Of a stretch of 10,736 nt of DNA, positions 1 through 6,408 are shown piece after piece; positions within the stretch are counted from its first letter, which is position 1; each line of letters opens with the position of its first letter. Origin of the DNA: Promethearchaeota archaeon (GTDB lineage Archaea; Asgardarchaeota; Lokiarchaeia; Sigynarchaeales; SOKP01); assembly GCA_016839425.1 (NCBI GenBank), contig JAEOUI010000141.1:1-10736 (forward strand). Reading direction: 5' to 3'. The notes below the pieces were generated by a model. The model saw only the letters and a list, made by a program, of their open reading frames with translations. It did no database searches and was not told the DNA's origin. The position numbers and the translations under genes were made by a program.

Positions 1-209
1 TATACGAAATCGAAAACGGAATCATGACGCTTCATAAAAAGAGCAAACCATTACTCGATCCCGAAAAACGATTGCCTTTAGTCGAATATCTTTCTAAACA
101 GAAAAGATTTTCTGGAATGCCTGAAAAGACAATGATCGAATTGCAAGAACACATTGATCGAGATTGGAAGAATATTGCAAATCGACTAAAATCCCAAGAA
201 TTAGATTAA
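1..209 (+). CDS. porB: 2-oxoacid:ferredoxin oxidoreductase beta subunit, C-terminal end (5' partial)
   Basis: Only the last 68 or so codons are in the window; the first complete codon is at 3 and the reading frame is open to the left edge. The segment begins YEIENGIMTL, and the PVEEYL-QGRF-like motif common at the C-terminus of pyruvate:ferredoxin oxidoreductase beta subunits appears as LVEYLSKQKRF, followed by a helix ending in DRDWKNI. The beta subunit carries thiamine pyrophosphate and a 4Fe-4S cluster and works with alpha, gamma and delta parts in oxidative decarboxylation of pyruvate or a related 2-oxoacid. The cofactor-binding domain lies outside the window, so substrate (pyruvate, 2-oxoglutarate, branched-chain acids) cannot be told from this tail. 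The ATG at 24 is an internal methionine, not a start. The stop is followed directly by a T-rich tract. Confidence 0.72.
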   Translation, partial: YEIENGIMTLHKKSKPLLDPEKRLPLVEYLSKQKRFSGMPEKTMIELQEHIDRDWKNIANRLKSQELD

Positions 210-231
210 TTTTTTACTTTTCTTTTATTTA
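210..231 (+). terminator. T-rich tract after porB, possible archaeal terminator
   Basis: The stop codon of the porB fragment is followed at once by a run of T6 and further T4 blocks interrupted only by A and C. Archaeal RNA polymerase terminates at such U-rich tracts without needing a hairpin, and no hairpin is seen here. The tract also lies in the short 53-base gap before sua5, so it may only attenuate transcription into that gene. Confidence 0.4.
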
Positions 232-262
232 CTTAACCATAATTTTATTAAAGAGAATATTT

Positions 263-919
263 ATGGGACTCCTAATTAGATTTTCAAAAAAAAAAGATCA
301 AGAACTTGAAACTTATATAGATTTAATCGTGGATTATATACTTCAAGGTAGTTTAATTGCCTTTCCAACGAATTCCGTCTATGGAATTGGTGGAGATCCT
401 TTTAATGTTGATCTCATTAATAGAATATACGAAATTAAATATAGAGATCGAAATAAGGGATTTTTATTATTAGTCAGCGATTTTGAGGAAGCAAATAAAA
501 TTGCTTTATTTAACGACAATGCAAGAAAGATTGCAAAAAAATTCTGGCCAGGTCAATTAACAATCATTTTAAAAAAAAAAAATGACACGCCATTACCACC
601 TGAACTAAATTCGTTTCAAGAAACTATAGGATTGAGGATTCCTGAAAACAAGACAATATTGAGAATTCTTCAGGAATTGAAAAAAAGGGGACACCTTGGG
701 GCAATTATAGGAACTTCAGCCAATTTTTCTGGAGAACCGCCCTCAATTAGTGGTATTGAGGTTTCAAAAGCTTTTATGGGAGCAATTGACCTAATCATCG
801 ATTCAGGGAAAGCCATATCAAAAATACCAACTACCATCGTAGATTTATCAAGCAATTCTATTAAATTTCTACGTATTGGCAAAATTTCTGAGGAAGAGAT
901 TAGGGATGCATTGGATTAA
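263..919 (+). CDS. sua5: Threonylcarbamoyl-AMP synthase, Sua5/YrdC family
   Basis: This 218-residue protein makes threonylcarbamoyl-AMP from threonine, bicarbonate and ATP, the intermediate that KEOPS transfers to A37 of ANN-decoding tRNAs as t6A. YrdC-fold motifs are clear: PTNSVYGIGGDP at residues 35-46, KFWPGQLTIIL at 93-103, GLRIPE at 123-128, GTSANFSGEPP at 150-160 and TTIVDL at 190-195. Its length fits a single YrdC domain without the extra Sua5 C-terminal domain. The frame is open back to 164, but that extension would overlap porB by 46 bases and adds 33 residues foreign to the family, so the ATG at 263 is preferred; its upstream AAAGAG is only a weak ribosome-binding site. The coding sequence contains A10 (286-295) and A12 (571-582). 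KEOPS genes pcc1 and cgi121 lie in the same window on the other strand. Confidence 0.93.
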   Translation: MGLLIRFSKKKDQELETYIDLIVDYILQGSLIAFPTNSVYGIGGDPFNVDLINRIYEIKYRDRNKGFLLLVSDFEEANKIALFNDNARKIAKKFWPGQLTIILKKKNDTPLPPELNSFQETIGLRIPENKTILRILQELKKRGHLGAIIGTSANFSGEPPSISGIEVSKAFMGAIDLIIDSGKAISKIPTTIVDLSSNSIKFLRIGKISEEEIRDALD

Positions 920-939
920 CTATTTTTTAAGGTTTGATA

Positions 940-945
940 GGTGAT
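940..945 (+). promoter_or_regulatory. Shine-Dalgarno site GGTGAT placing the tan1 start at AUA 951
   Basis: GGTGAT matches the anti-Shine-Dalgarno end of archaeal 16S rRNA and is the same core seen ahead of SBDS (GGTGAG, 6-base spacer) and of the promoter-proximal ECF ATPase gene (GGTGA, 7-base spacer). Here it lies 5 bases before an in-frame ATA at 951 but 20 bases before the first conventional start, TTG at 966. The spacing decides for 951. The site itself contains the in-frame TGA (942-944) that closes the frame upstream. Confidence 0.6.
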
Positions 946-950
946 ATACG

Positions 951-1478
951 ATAAATAATTTTAACTTGCTTGTATCAACATCAAGGCACAACGAAACGAA
1001 CGCAAAAGCAGAATTGTGGTTTTCTCTTTTAATTTGTGGAGATAAATACCCCATAATTTCAAATCTCGAATATTCTGGAATGATCGCCGCTCTAACTAAA
1101 GTAAATTCAAAGGAAGTCGTTCAAAAATTGGGTAAAATTTTAGAAAGTGATCCATATTTTTTTCAATACATATTGAAAATTATTCCTATTGATTTCATAA
1201 CTGAAACAGATCTTAGTTCCATCTCAACATTAATATCTAGAACTTATGAAGCATTCATTTCGAGTGAAGAATCATTCAAGATTGATTTAAACCGTAGAAA
1301 AAGCGATCTAGTTGAGCGAAATGATTTTATAAATTCAGTTGCTCAAGTAATAAATCGGAGCGTTAATCTCGAAAATCCCGATGTTATTGTTAGGTTTGAA
1401 ATTTTAGGAAATAACTGTGCCATATCGTTTTTAAAACGCAATGACATTTTAGAAATTATTAATAAATTTAATTCTTAA
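951..1478 (+). CDS. tan1: THUMP-domain protein, Tan1-like (tRNA ac4C formation)
   Basis: The product resembles archaeal relatives of yeast Tan1, a THUMP-domain tRNA-binding protein needed with an acetyltransferase for N4-acetylcytidine at position 12 of some tRNAs. Seen in the sequence: an N-terminal NLLVSTSR strand typical of the family, an YSGMIAALT segment, YILKIIPIDFI with the conserved PID, an ESFKIDLNRR strand resembling the THUMP core, then a VNLENPDVIVRFEILG stretch close to the family pattern of V-L-PD-V-EI-G. From 951 the protein is 175 residues. The start is unusual: no ATG, GTG or TTG lies between the in-frame stop at 942 and TTG 966, yet GGTGAT at 940 is correctly spaced for ATA at 951 and the added residues INNFN complete the expected N-terminal strand. 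If 966 is used the protein has 170 residues. It is probably transcribed with sua5, 31 bases upstream. The stop overlaps that of cgi121 on the other strand. Confidence 0.82.
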   Translation: MNNFNLLVSTSRHNETNAKAELWFSLLICGDKYPIISNLEYSGMIAALTKVNSKEVVQKLGKILESDPYFFQYILKIIPIDFITETDLSSISTLISRTYEAFISSEESFKIDLNRRKSDLVERNDFINSVAQVINRSVNLENPDVIVRFEILGNNCAISFLKRNDILEIINKFNS

Positions 1479-2155
1479 TTTCCGCTCGTTTTTTCAGTAC
1501 TTAAGAGCGACATCTTTTCGCAAATTAAATCATATATTGCTCTTGACTTTAACGATAATTCGGATTCTTTTCGTCCTTTATGTGTATTAAACGAATTTAA
1601 AACTACATTAATTTGTTCATTTGTAATTTCGAAGTATTGTTGAATATCATTTATTTTATACACATCTTGTTGTTCAAAAGATATATCAATTTCCTCAGCA
1701 TCTAGCATGTTAATTAATTCCTTATTTATTTCTTTCAATGAATCATCATTTTCTGAAATCACACAATAAGTTAATTCACCAGATTTTAAATCATTATAGC
1801 TAATACCAAATGAATCAATAGCCCTATTAATTTGTCTATTTGCTGATAAATATAGGAGTAATTCGAGATTTTTCGTATTGGCTATAGTTGTTCCAGAGAC
1901 AAAAGCCTTAACTACATGGTAACATGCCATAAATAAATGATCTTGACACAATAAATATTTATTGTTGAAAAATTGGATAGTGACTTTGTAATTTGGATTT
2001 TCCAAGCTTTTACAAAGATCAAACAAGTTATTTAATGCCTTTTCTTGGTTAATAATATTTTGTTTTAAAAGGACATTAAAATCAATTTTCAAACAACCAA
2101 TTCCCACAAAATATCGTAGGTCTAGATCCTGAATGTAAAATTTTTTTACGATCAT
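1475..2155 (-). CDS. cgi121: KEOPS complex subunit Cgi121
   Basis: Cgi121 is the KEOPS subunit that binds the tRNA 3' CCA end and contacts the Bud32 kinase, supporting t6A synthesis. The diagnostic segment is LELLLYLSANRQINRAIDSF at residues 97-116, including the conserved RQI; a DHLFMACYHVVKAF helix at 72-85 precedes it, and the C-terminal ICEKMSLLS resembles the usual E-(R/K)-(M/V)-(A/S)-L-L end. I chose the ATG at 2155 (226 residues): it overlaps the ecfT stop as ATGA, has GGAG 9 bases upstream and begins MIVKKFYIQDLDLRYFVGI, like family N-termini. The frame is open to 2254, but that adds 33 residues lying inside ecfT. At 226 residues it is longer than compact archaeal homologs of about 150; the extra lies mostly between the N-terminal strand and the DHLF helix and in the C-terminal third. 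Being last in the ECF operon, its translation is probably coupled to ecfT. Confidence 0.85.
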   Translation of the reverse strand: MIVKKFYIQDLDLRYFVGIGCLKIDFNVLLKQNIINQEKALNNLFDLCKSLENPNYKVTIQFFNNKYLLCQDHLFMACYHVVKAFVSGTTIANTKNLELLLYLSANRQINRAIDSFGISYNDLKSGELTYCVISENDDSLKEINKELINMLDAEEIDISFEQQDVYKINDIQQYFEITNEQINVVLNSFNTHKGRKESELSLKSRAIYDLICEKMSLLSTEKTSGN

Positions 2156-2916
2156 AGTGGAAAACTCCATAATAATATTGGAAATTGGCTGATATTTATT
2201 TCTAGATAAATTAAAATGCTTAAAAGCAAAATTAAGGACATTGTAAAAACCCAATCCTTGATTGCGAATTTCACGGTAAAATAATGCGTTCTATTTTTCC
2301 TACTTCCAAACGCTCTTGATTCTAAGGCTTCTGCAACATTAAAAGCTCTTTTTATCGAACATATTATCAAAGGGACAATTAAAGGAAACAAATTTTTTAT
2401 TTTATTTATCATGCCACTTGTTTGTAGCTCGTATCCCCTACTTTGTTGTGCGTCCTTGATGTTTTCAGCCTCTATTGCTATGGTTGGTATAAATCTAAAT
2501 GCTAATGAAAAAGAAAACGCAACTTCGTAGGGTATTTTCATTGATATAAAAGACAACGCTAGGTCGTTTGGATCAACTGTCTGGAAGAAGAGCGTAAATG
2601 CAGAGAGCATTATCACGATCCTTAAAACCATAATAAGGGCAAAATTAAGTGAGAAAAAGAGCGTGTTTATTATCAATATTAGGACGAATAAAAAATACAT
2701 ATTTTTTAAGTTAATCAACCATTTTTTTAATTGCTTACCAGAGATTACAAGCGGGACCATAGTAAGTAATATTATCAATAAAGGGACGATTTTTAAGAAC
2801 ATGAAACTAAATACTGAATAAAAAATCGCCATAAGCAGTTTAGACCGAGGATCAAGGCGGTGAAGGAATGTGTCTTTCTTAAGATATTTAAAGGCTTCTA
2901 AGAACATGAGACTCAT
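2152..2916 (-). CDS. ecfT: ECF transporter transmembrane subunit EcfT
   Basis: EcfT is the membrane scaffold of energy-coupling factor vitamin or metal importers, linking the two ATPases to a substrate-binding S component. The 254-residue protein has the N-terminal FLHRLDPRSKLL motif at 17-28 and several hydrophobic membrane segments (about 27-58, 73-111, 132-146, 178-187 and 222-240). Two coupling-helix motifs dock to the ATPases: AQQSRGYE at 156-163 and ALESRAFG at 197-204, matching the Ala-Arg-Gly signatures, the second with Ala in place of Gly. It starts 4 bases after the upstream ATPase gene, with GAGG 9 bases before the ATG at 2916; a second ATG three codons in is possible. Its TGA overlaps the cgi121 start. 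The transported substrate is unknown because no S component is encoded here. Confidence 0.93.
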   Translation of the reverse strand: MSLMFLEAFKYLKKDTFLHRLDPRSKLLMAIFYSVFSFMFLKIVPLLIILLTMVPLVISGKQLKKWLINLKNMYFLFVLILIINTLFFSLNFALIMVLRIVIMLSAFTLFFQTVDPNDLALSFISMKIPYEVAFSFSLAFRFIPTIAIEAENIKDAQQSRGYELQTSGMINKIKNLFPLIVPLIICSIKRAFNVAEALESRAFGSRKNRTHYFTVKFAIKDWVFTMSLILLLSILIYLEINISQFPILLWSFPL

Positions 2917-2920
2917 TTTT

Positions 2921-3796
2921 TCAATCCTCTTTCTTTTTAAATCGCGTATTTTTCTCCAGATACATACTCAAGAACACCCTCATCTCCTCTTTAGTTCTAA
3001 TATTTTGTGAGCACGATATCCCATTTTTGATTAAAGCAAAGATAAACTGACATACTTGTGGTAACACTAAAGAGGATTTTTTTGCTAAAAACGATTGAAC
3101 AAGGATTTTATGAGTAGGACCATCTGATAAGATTTTTCCATCGACCATAAGAATAGTACGAGGAATATATTCCATCGCAAATTCAACATTATGGGTGACT
3201 ATAATAACTGTTTTTCCGTTATTAACCTCCTCCCGTACCAACTTTACAAAAAAGGCTATTTCTTTCCTATCTTGTCCTAGAGTTGGTTCATCGAATACGA
3301 GGAGTTCTGGGTCCCGACACAAAATAGATGCTATCGCTAATTTTTTCGTTTCTCCTCCAGAAAGAGTAAGGGGCGAGCGAGTTTTATATTTTTCCAAGTC
3401 GAATTTAGATAAAGTTCCCTCTACCTTATTATCAATATCGTCTTTTGAGAATTTTGAATTTTTTAAGGAAAATCTTATTTCGTCTTCTACCGTGTTTGAA
3501 AATAGTTGATGCTGAGGATTTTGAAAAACCAATCCGATATTTTTAGAGAGATCTGCTATAGTTTTTTGACGCGTGTTCTCACCATTAATGAATATATCGC
3601 CATTGGTAGGTCTAATTAAGCCGTTTAAAGTTCTAATGAGCGTGGTTTTTCCAGCACCGTTTTTCCCCATTATTGCAATTAGTTCGCCTTTTGATATGTT
3701 AAGATTAATACCTTGTAAGGCCAGCGTGCCGTTAGAATATTCGTATTTCACATCCTTAAATATTACAAGAGGGTATTCTTCGGCACTTTTCATCAT
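2921..3796 (-). CDS. ecfA: ECF transporter ATP-binding subunit (second of pair)
   Basis: This is one of the two ABC ATPases that power an energy-coupling factor importer on the cytoplasmic face of the membrane. In 291 residues it shows Walker A GKNGAGKT at 44-51, the EcfA-type Q-loop VFQNPQHQLFSNTVEDEI at 90-107, signature LSGGET at 145-150, Walker B LLVFDE at 165-170 with catalytic Glu170, and switch His202 in VTHN. All catalytic residues are intact. The C-terminal 70 residues after about 220 follow the usual EcfA dimerization region. Its ATG at 3796 overlaps the stop of the preceding ATPase gene as TAATG, so the two are translationally coupled, which suits a heterodimer. A second ATG follows immediately at 3793. 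Which of EcfA1 or EcfA2 this corresponds to is not resolved. Confidence 0.92.
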   Translation of the reverse strand: MMKSAEEYPLVIFKDVKYEYSNGTLALQGINLNISKGELIAIMGKNGAGKTTLIRTLNGLIRPTNGDIFINGENTRQKTIADLSKNIGLVFQNPQHQLFSNTVEDEIRFSLKNSKFSKDDIDNKVEGTLSKFDLEKYKTRSPLTLSGGETKKLAIASILCRDPELLVFDEPTLGQDRKEIAFFVKLVREEVNNGKTVIIVTHNVEFAMEYIPRTILMVDGKILSDGPTHKILVQSFLAKKSSLVLPQVCQFIFALIKNGISCSQNIRTKEEMRVFLSMYLEKNTRFKKKED

Positions 3797-4638
3797 TATT
3801 GATAAGCCTCCTGTAATAATTTTATTGCTTCTGGAATCGAGGCAGGAAGTTCTCGTCCTAAATCATAATCTTGATTTAATTGCTCAAAAATGGAATAAAT
3901 TACGGGACGATTTATACATAATTTTTTAAAATTAATACCATTAACCACATCTTTCGTTACGCCGTGCTCAATAATGCAACCTTCTTTCATCAAGATTAAT
4001 TCGTCGGCGAGAGGTAAGACAATATCCATTCTATGCTCACTAATAATCATAGTCATTTTTTTTTCAACTTGAATTTTTTTCAAGAGAAGTAAAATTTTTT
4101 GGGCTAAACCTGGATCTAATAAAGCAGTTGGTTCGTCAAGAACTAAAATTTTTGGTTCTAAAGCCAATATAGATGCAATAGCAACCCTCTGTTGCTCCCC
4201 ACCGCTAAGTTCAAAAGGTGCCTTATCTAAAAGATGTCTAATTTCAGTTAATTCGACAACTTCGTCTATTTTTTCCTTTATTTTCAGCTTTGGTACTCCT
4301 AAATTTTCCAAGCCAAATGCAATCTCGTGTTCTACATTCATAGCTATTAACTGATTTTCGGGATTTTGAAATACAATACTAGCTATTGTAGATAATTCAG
4401 CAATCGAAGATTCAGTTGTATCTTTACCGTCAACTTGAACACATCCCTTGTAAAATCCCGGATAAAATTGAGGAATTAAACCGTTCAAGCAACGGATTAA
4501 GGTGGTTTTTCCAGAACCGGTTTCTCCTGCCAATAATATGAATTTATCTCGATCAATTTCTAAATTCACATTGTTTAATGCATATTCTTCGTTTCCTTTA
4601 TATCGATAATGGAATCCAGAAAATTGAACTAGTGTCAT
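3796..4638 (-). CDS. ecfA: ECF transporter ATP-binding subunit (first of pair)
   Basis: This is the partner ABC ATPase of the energy-coupling factor module, 280 residues. Visible motifs are Walker A GETGSGKT at 38-45, the Q-loop VFQNPENQLIAMNVEHEI at 89-106, signature LSGGEQ at 144-149, Walker B ILVLDE at 164-169 with catalytic Glu169, the D-loop LLD, and switch His202 in ISEH. The Q-loop sequence is diagnostic for ECF ATPases rather than other ABC importers. It starts 29 bases after the DHH gene with a strong GGTGA Shine-Dalgarno site at 4650-4646, 7 bases from the ATG, and its TAA overlaps the next ATPase start. The set ecfA-ecfA-ecfT is complete, but the S component that would define the substrate is absent, as in group II ECF systems whose module is shared by several unlinked S proteins. 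Confidence 0.93.
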   Translation of the reverse strand: MTLVQFSGFHYRYKGNEEYALNNVNLEIDRDKFILLAGETGSGKTTLIRCLNGLIPQFYPGFYKGCVQVDGKDTTESSIAELSTIASIVFQNPENQLIAMNVEHEIAFGLENLGVPKLKIKEKIDEVVELTEIRHLLDKAPFELSGGEQQRVAIASILALEPKILVLDEPTALLDPGLAQKILLLLKKIQVEKKMTMIISEHRMDIVLPLADELILMKEGCIIEHGVTKDVVNGINFKKLCINRPVIYSIFEQLNQDYDLGRELPASIPEAIKLLQEAYQ

Positions 4639-4667
4639 TTCTTCTTCACCTTTCTAGACGATGATTA

Positions 4668-5669
4668 TTATAATTGACCATTGATTAATTGTCTAATTCT
4701 TTTTAATAATTGTTCTTGAGCAAGCTTGGTATCTTTTATTCTACTCATTGAAGCTGCACCCTCGTGTCCACCAGCACTCGCATTTAGAGTCATTGCGGTT
4801 TCCTGCATCAATTTTCCTAAGTGTAATCCGATTTTTGTTGCTAAGTCCTTTCTTGCTCTCATAGTTATTATTGGTTCCTTTTTTTTCTTAGAAATAACAA
4901 TGCTAATATCAAATCCCATAGCTATTAATGTGTTTGCTAGCATGCTCTCAAAATTACTAACAGTTGAAATACCAATTAATATATCATTTTCTTGAATTAT
5001 TGATAGTCTTTGTAAACCCTTGATTCGTGCCATCTTCTCCGAATAATCTTCTTCAATTTTAAGTGCAGAATAAACATCTTGTATATTCATATCATCACTA
5101 AGAAGCGAAGCAGATCTTATTAAAGTATTATTATTTGCGTGTTTAAAAAAACCCGAATCAGTTAAAATCCCTGATATTATTAGCCACCTCAATGGTAGTG
5201 GTAAATCAATTCTTTGAACGAGAAAGAACTCATAGATGATTTCTACAGCCGACGAAAAATTTTCGATTATTATATTTAAAGAGCTAAGATTTTTAGAATT
5301 ATTTTGGATGTCTAAAGTGTGGTGATCAATAAATATATGATTCGTATCGGAAATTTTCAAGCTTTTAATCATGGCAAGGTTATTAGTATCCACAACAAGA
5401 GCAATATCAATTTCTTCTAAGTTGCACTCCTCAACAAAGTTAAAATCGTATTCTGGAAACCTTTTTGCGATTCTTTCAATTAATACTTTTGAAATTCTAT
5501 TAAATTCGGAAAAATAAAGCTTGACATCACGATGACCAAAATGTTCTATGAGAAATTTTAATAAAAAACCAGAAGCTAAACCATCAACATCAATTGGTTC
5601 GTGAGTTAATATCAAGACACGCTTATTTTCTAAAAAAGTAAGAAGATCTTCGAACTTAGAAGTTAACAT
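4668..5669 (-). CDS. DHH-family phosphoesterase (NrnA/RecJ-like)
   Basis: This 333-residue protein has a DHH domain followed by DHHA1. Metal-binding motifs are intact: HEPIDVDG at 23-30 (His23, Asp27, Asp29), Asp94 in VVDTNN, the DHH triad Asp115-His116-His117, and Asp171 in GILTDSG. The DHHA1 substrate-binding loop is SAGGHEGAAS at 298-307. Family members hydrolyse short oligonucleotides, 3'-phosphoadenosine 5'-phosphate, cyclic dinucleotides or single-stranded DNA. The size and lack of extra domains point to a nanoRNase/pAp-phosphatase-like enzyme, but the exact substrate cannot be read from sequence. The gene sits 11 bases after pfdB; a DHH gene near prefoldin beta and pcc1 occurs in other archaeal superoperons. 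With an exosome upstream, clearing oligoribonucleotides left by exosome decay is an attractive inference. GTGAT directly abuts the ATG, unusually close for a ribosome-binding site, so coupling with pfdB may help initiation. Confidence 0.88.
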   Translation of the reverse strand: MLTSKFEDLLTFLENKRVLILTHEPIDVDGLASGFLLKFLIEHFGHRDVKLYFSEFNRISKVLIERIAKRFPEYDFNFVEECNLEEIDIALVVDTNNLAMIKSLKISDTNHIFIDHHTLDIQNNSKNLSSLNIIIENFSSAVEIIYEFFLVQRIDLPLPLRWLIISGILTDSGFFKHANNNTLIRSASLLSDDMNIQDVYSALKIEEDYSEKMARIKGLQRLSIIQENDILIGISTVSNFESMLANTLIAMGFDISIVISKKKKEPIITMRARKDLATKIGLHLGKLMQETAMTLNASAGGHEGAASMSRIKDTKLAQEQLLKRIRQLINGQL

Positions 5670-5680
5670 ATCACTTTCAA

Positions 5681-6037
5681 CTATTTTTGTTGAAGATCGG
5701 ACTGTAAGGATTTTCTCATATTCTCAAGCGTTTGAATACTTCTTTCTTCCTTTTGTTTTACAGTTTTAATTCGCATTTCTGTTGATATTTTCAAACTTTT
5801 TTTCTCGTCAAGTAATTTATCGCGAGTACTTTTTACCAATATCCCACCAATTGACTTGAAAACTGGTGTATCTGGAGATGCTTTCTCTAATTCCTCTATT
5901 GCTAATTCGGTTTCGTTCTGTTGGGATTTTAAAAAATCGTGAGTATTCCGAAGATTTTGCAATTGAATTTGAAGATTTTGAAGGTCAACAATTTTTTTTT
6001 TTATATTTTCAGGTAAATTGTCAAGATTTGCTCCCAT
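5681..6037 (-). CDS. pfdB: Prefoldin beta subunit
   Basis: Prefoldin is the cytosolic jellyfish-shaped chaperone of two alpha and four beta subunits that holds unfolded proteins for the thermosome. The 118-residue product has the beta-type layout: an N-terminal coiled-coil helix from about residue 8 to 50 rich in Leu/Gln heptads (IVDLQNLQIQLQNL), a central beta hairpin around VFKSIGGILVK (59-69), and a C-terminal coiled coil to the end. I set the start at ATG 6037: the GTG at 6046 that would lengthen it by three residues is itself part of an AGTGA Shine-Dalgarno site 5 bases before this ATG. A run of A11 in the coding strand (6002-5992) encodes the lysines of the first helix. It heads a putative operon with the DHH and ECF genes. 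Confidence 0.9.
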   Translation of the reverse strand: MGANLDNLPENIKKKIVDLQNLQIQLQNLRNTHDFLKSQQNETELAIEELEKASPDTPVFKSIGGILVKSTRDKLLDEKKSLKISTEMRIKTVKQKEERSIQTLENMRKSLQSDLQQK

Positions 6038-6042
6038 TCTAT

Positions 6043-6046
6043 TCAC
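6043..6046 (-). promoter_or_regulatory. Shine-Dalgarno site deciding the pfdB start
   Basis: GTGA, preceded by AA, lies 5 bases before ATG 6037 on the minus strand. This matches the GGTGA-type sites and 5-7 base spacing of neighbouring genes, so the in-frame GTG at 6046 is better read as part of the ribosome-binding site than as a start codon. Confidence 0.5.
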
Positions 6047-6073
6047 TTATGATTCTTTTTAATTAAGTTAATG

Positions 6074-6092
6074 AGTTAAATATTTTAAAAAA
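6074..6092 (-). promoter_or_regulatory. Putative TATA box ahead of pfdB
   Basis: Within the 104-base gap between pcc1 and pfdB the minus strand reads TTTTTTAAAATATTTAAC, a good archaeal TATA-box candidate. Its centre near 6082 predicts a transcript start near 6056, giving a leader of about 20 bases that includes the GTGA site. This would give pfdB, the DHH gene, the ECF genes and cgi121 their own promoter, separate from rpl37ae-pcc1. The region is A/T-rich throughout, so chance matches are likely. Confidence 0.38.
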
Positions 6093-6141
6093 TAAATTCT
6101 TTATCATAATTTACATTAGATTTATCTGATTAAATCACAGC

Positions 6142-6408
6142 TCATTCTTCGCTTAATTCAACCGTATTCGAAATAATTTTTCCAAGTCCAATAATATCAC
6201 TCATTGTTGCCCTAAAGGCCGTGATATCTGAGCACTCAATTGTAAAATGAAGGGAATTTCCTTTTTTCTCCATTTGTACTGAAGATCTTTTTGTTTGAAG
6301 CTTTTGAAATTCTGGAAGAAATGAATTGTAAGAAAAATCTCTTACTTGGGAATCGTTAAATAAAAGTTCAAGAGTAGATTTTACAGAAAAAGCGTTTTTT
6401 TTTGGCAT
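6142..6408 (-). CDS. pcc1: KEOPS complex subunit Pcc1
   Basis: Pcc1 is the small dimerization subunit of KEOPS that binds Kae1 and helps recruit tRNA for t6A37 synthesis. The 88-residue product matches the compact Pcc1 fold: an N-terminal strand (AFSVKSTLELLF), a helix and strand region, then the characteristic LHFTIECSDITAFRATMSDI segment at 53-72, equivalent to the family's A-D-(x)-ALRA-(x)-N pattern, and a terminal ISNTVEL. The match is moderate and the first half diverges, so the call rests on the C-terminal half, the size and the place, since pcc1 often lies between rpl37ae and pfdB. The ATG overlaps the rpl37ae stop as TAATG, so a ribosomal protein gene and a tRNA-modification gene are translationally coupled. 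Confidence 0.82.
   Translation of the reverse strand: MPKKNAFSVKSTLELLFNDSQVRDFSYNSFLPEFQKLQTKRSSVQMEKKGNSLHFTIECSDITAFRATMSDIIGLGKIISNTVELSEE

Noticed and set aside
164..262. N-terminal extension of the Sua5 frame containing a hydrophobic stretch that looks like a signal anchor
   Set aside because: It overlaps the porB coding sequence and its T-rich trailer, lacks a ribosome-binding site, and Sua5 is cytosolic with a family start near 263.
2156..2254. Longer cgi121 start at 2254
   Set aside because: The added 33 residues lie within ecfT in another frame; the ATGA junction at 2155 with GGAG upstream and the family-like N-terminus fit better.
3195..3929. Two plus-strand open frames opposite the ECF ATPase genes
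   Set aside because: They are mirror frames of conserved ABC motifs; no ribosome-binding site or recognizable domain was seen.
4726..4995. Hydrophobic plus-strand frame that might be a small membrane protein or the missing S component
   Set aside because: It lies antisense to the conserved DHHA1 region of the DHH gene, is too short for an S component and its hydrophobicity follows from the opposite codons.
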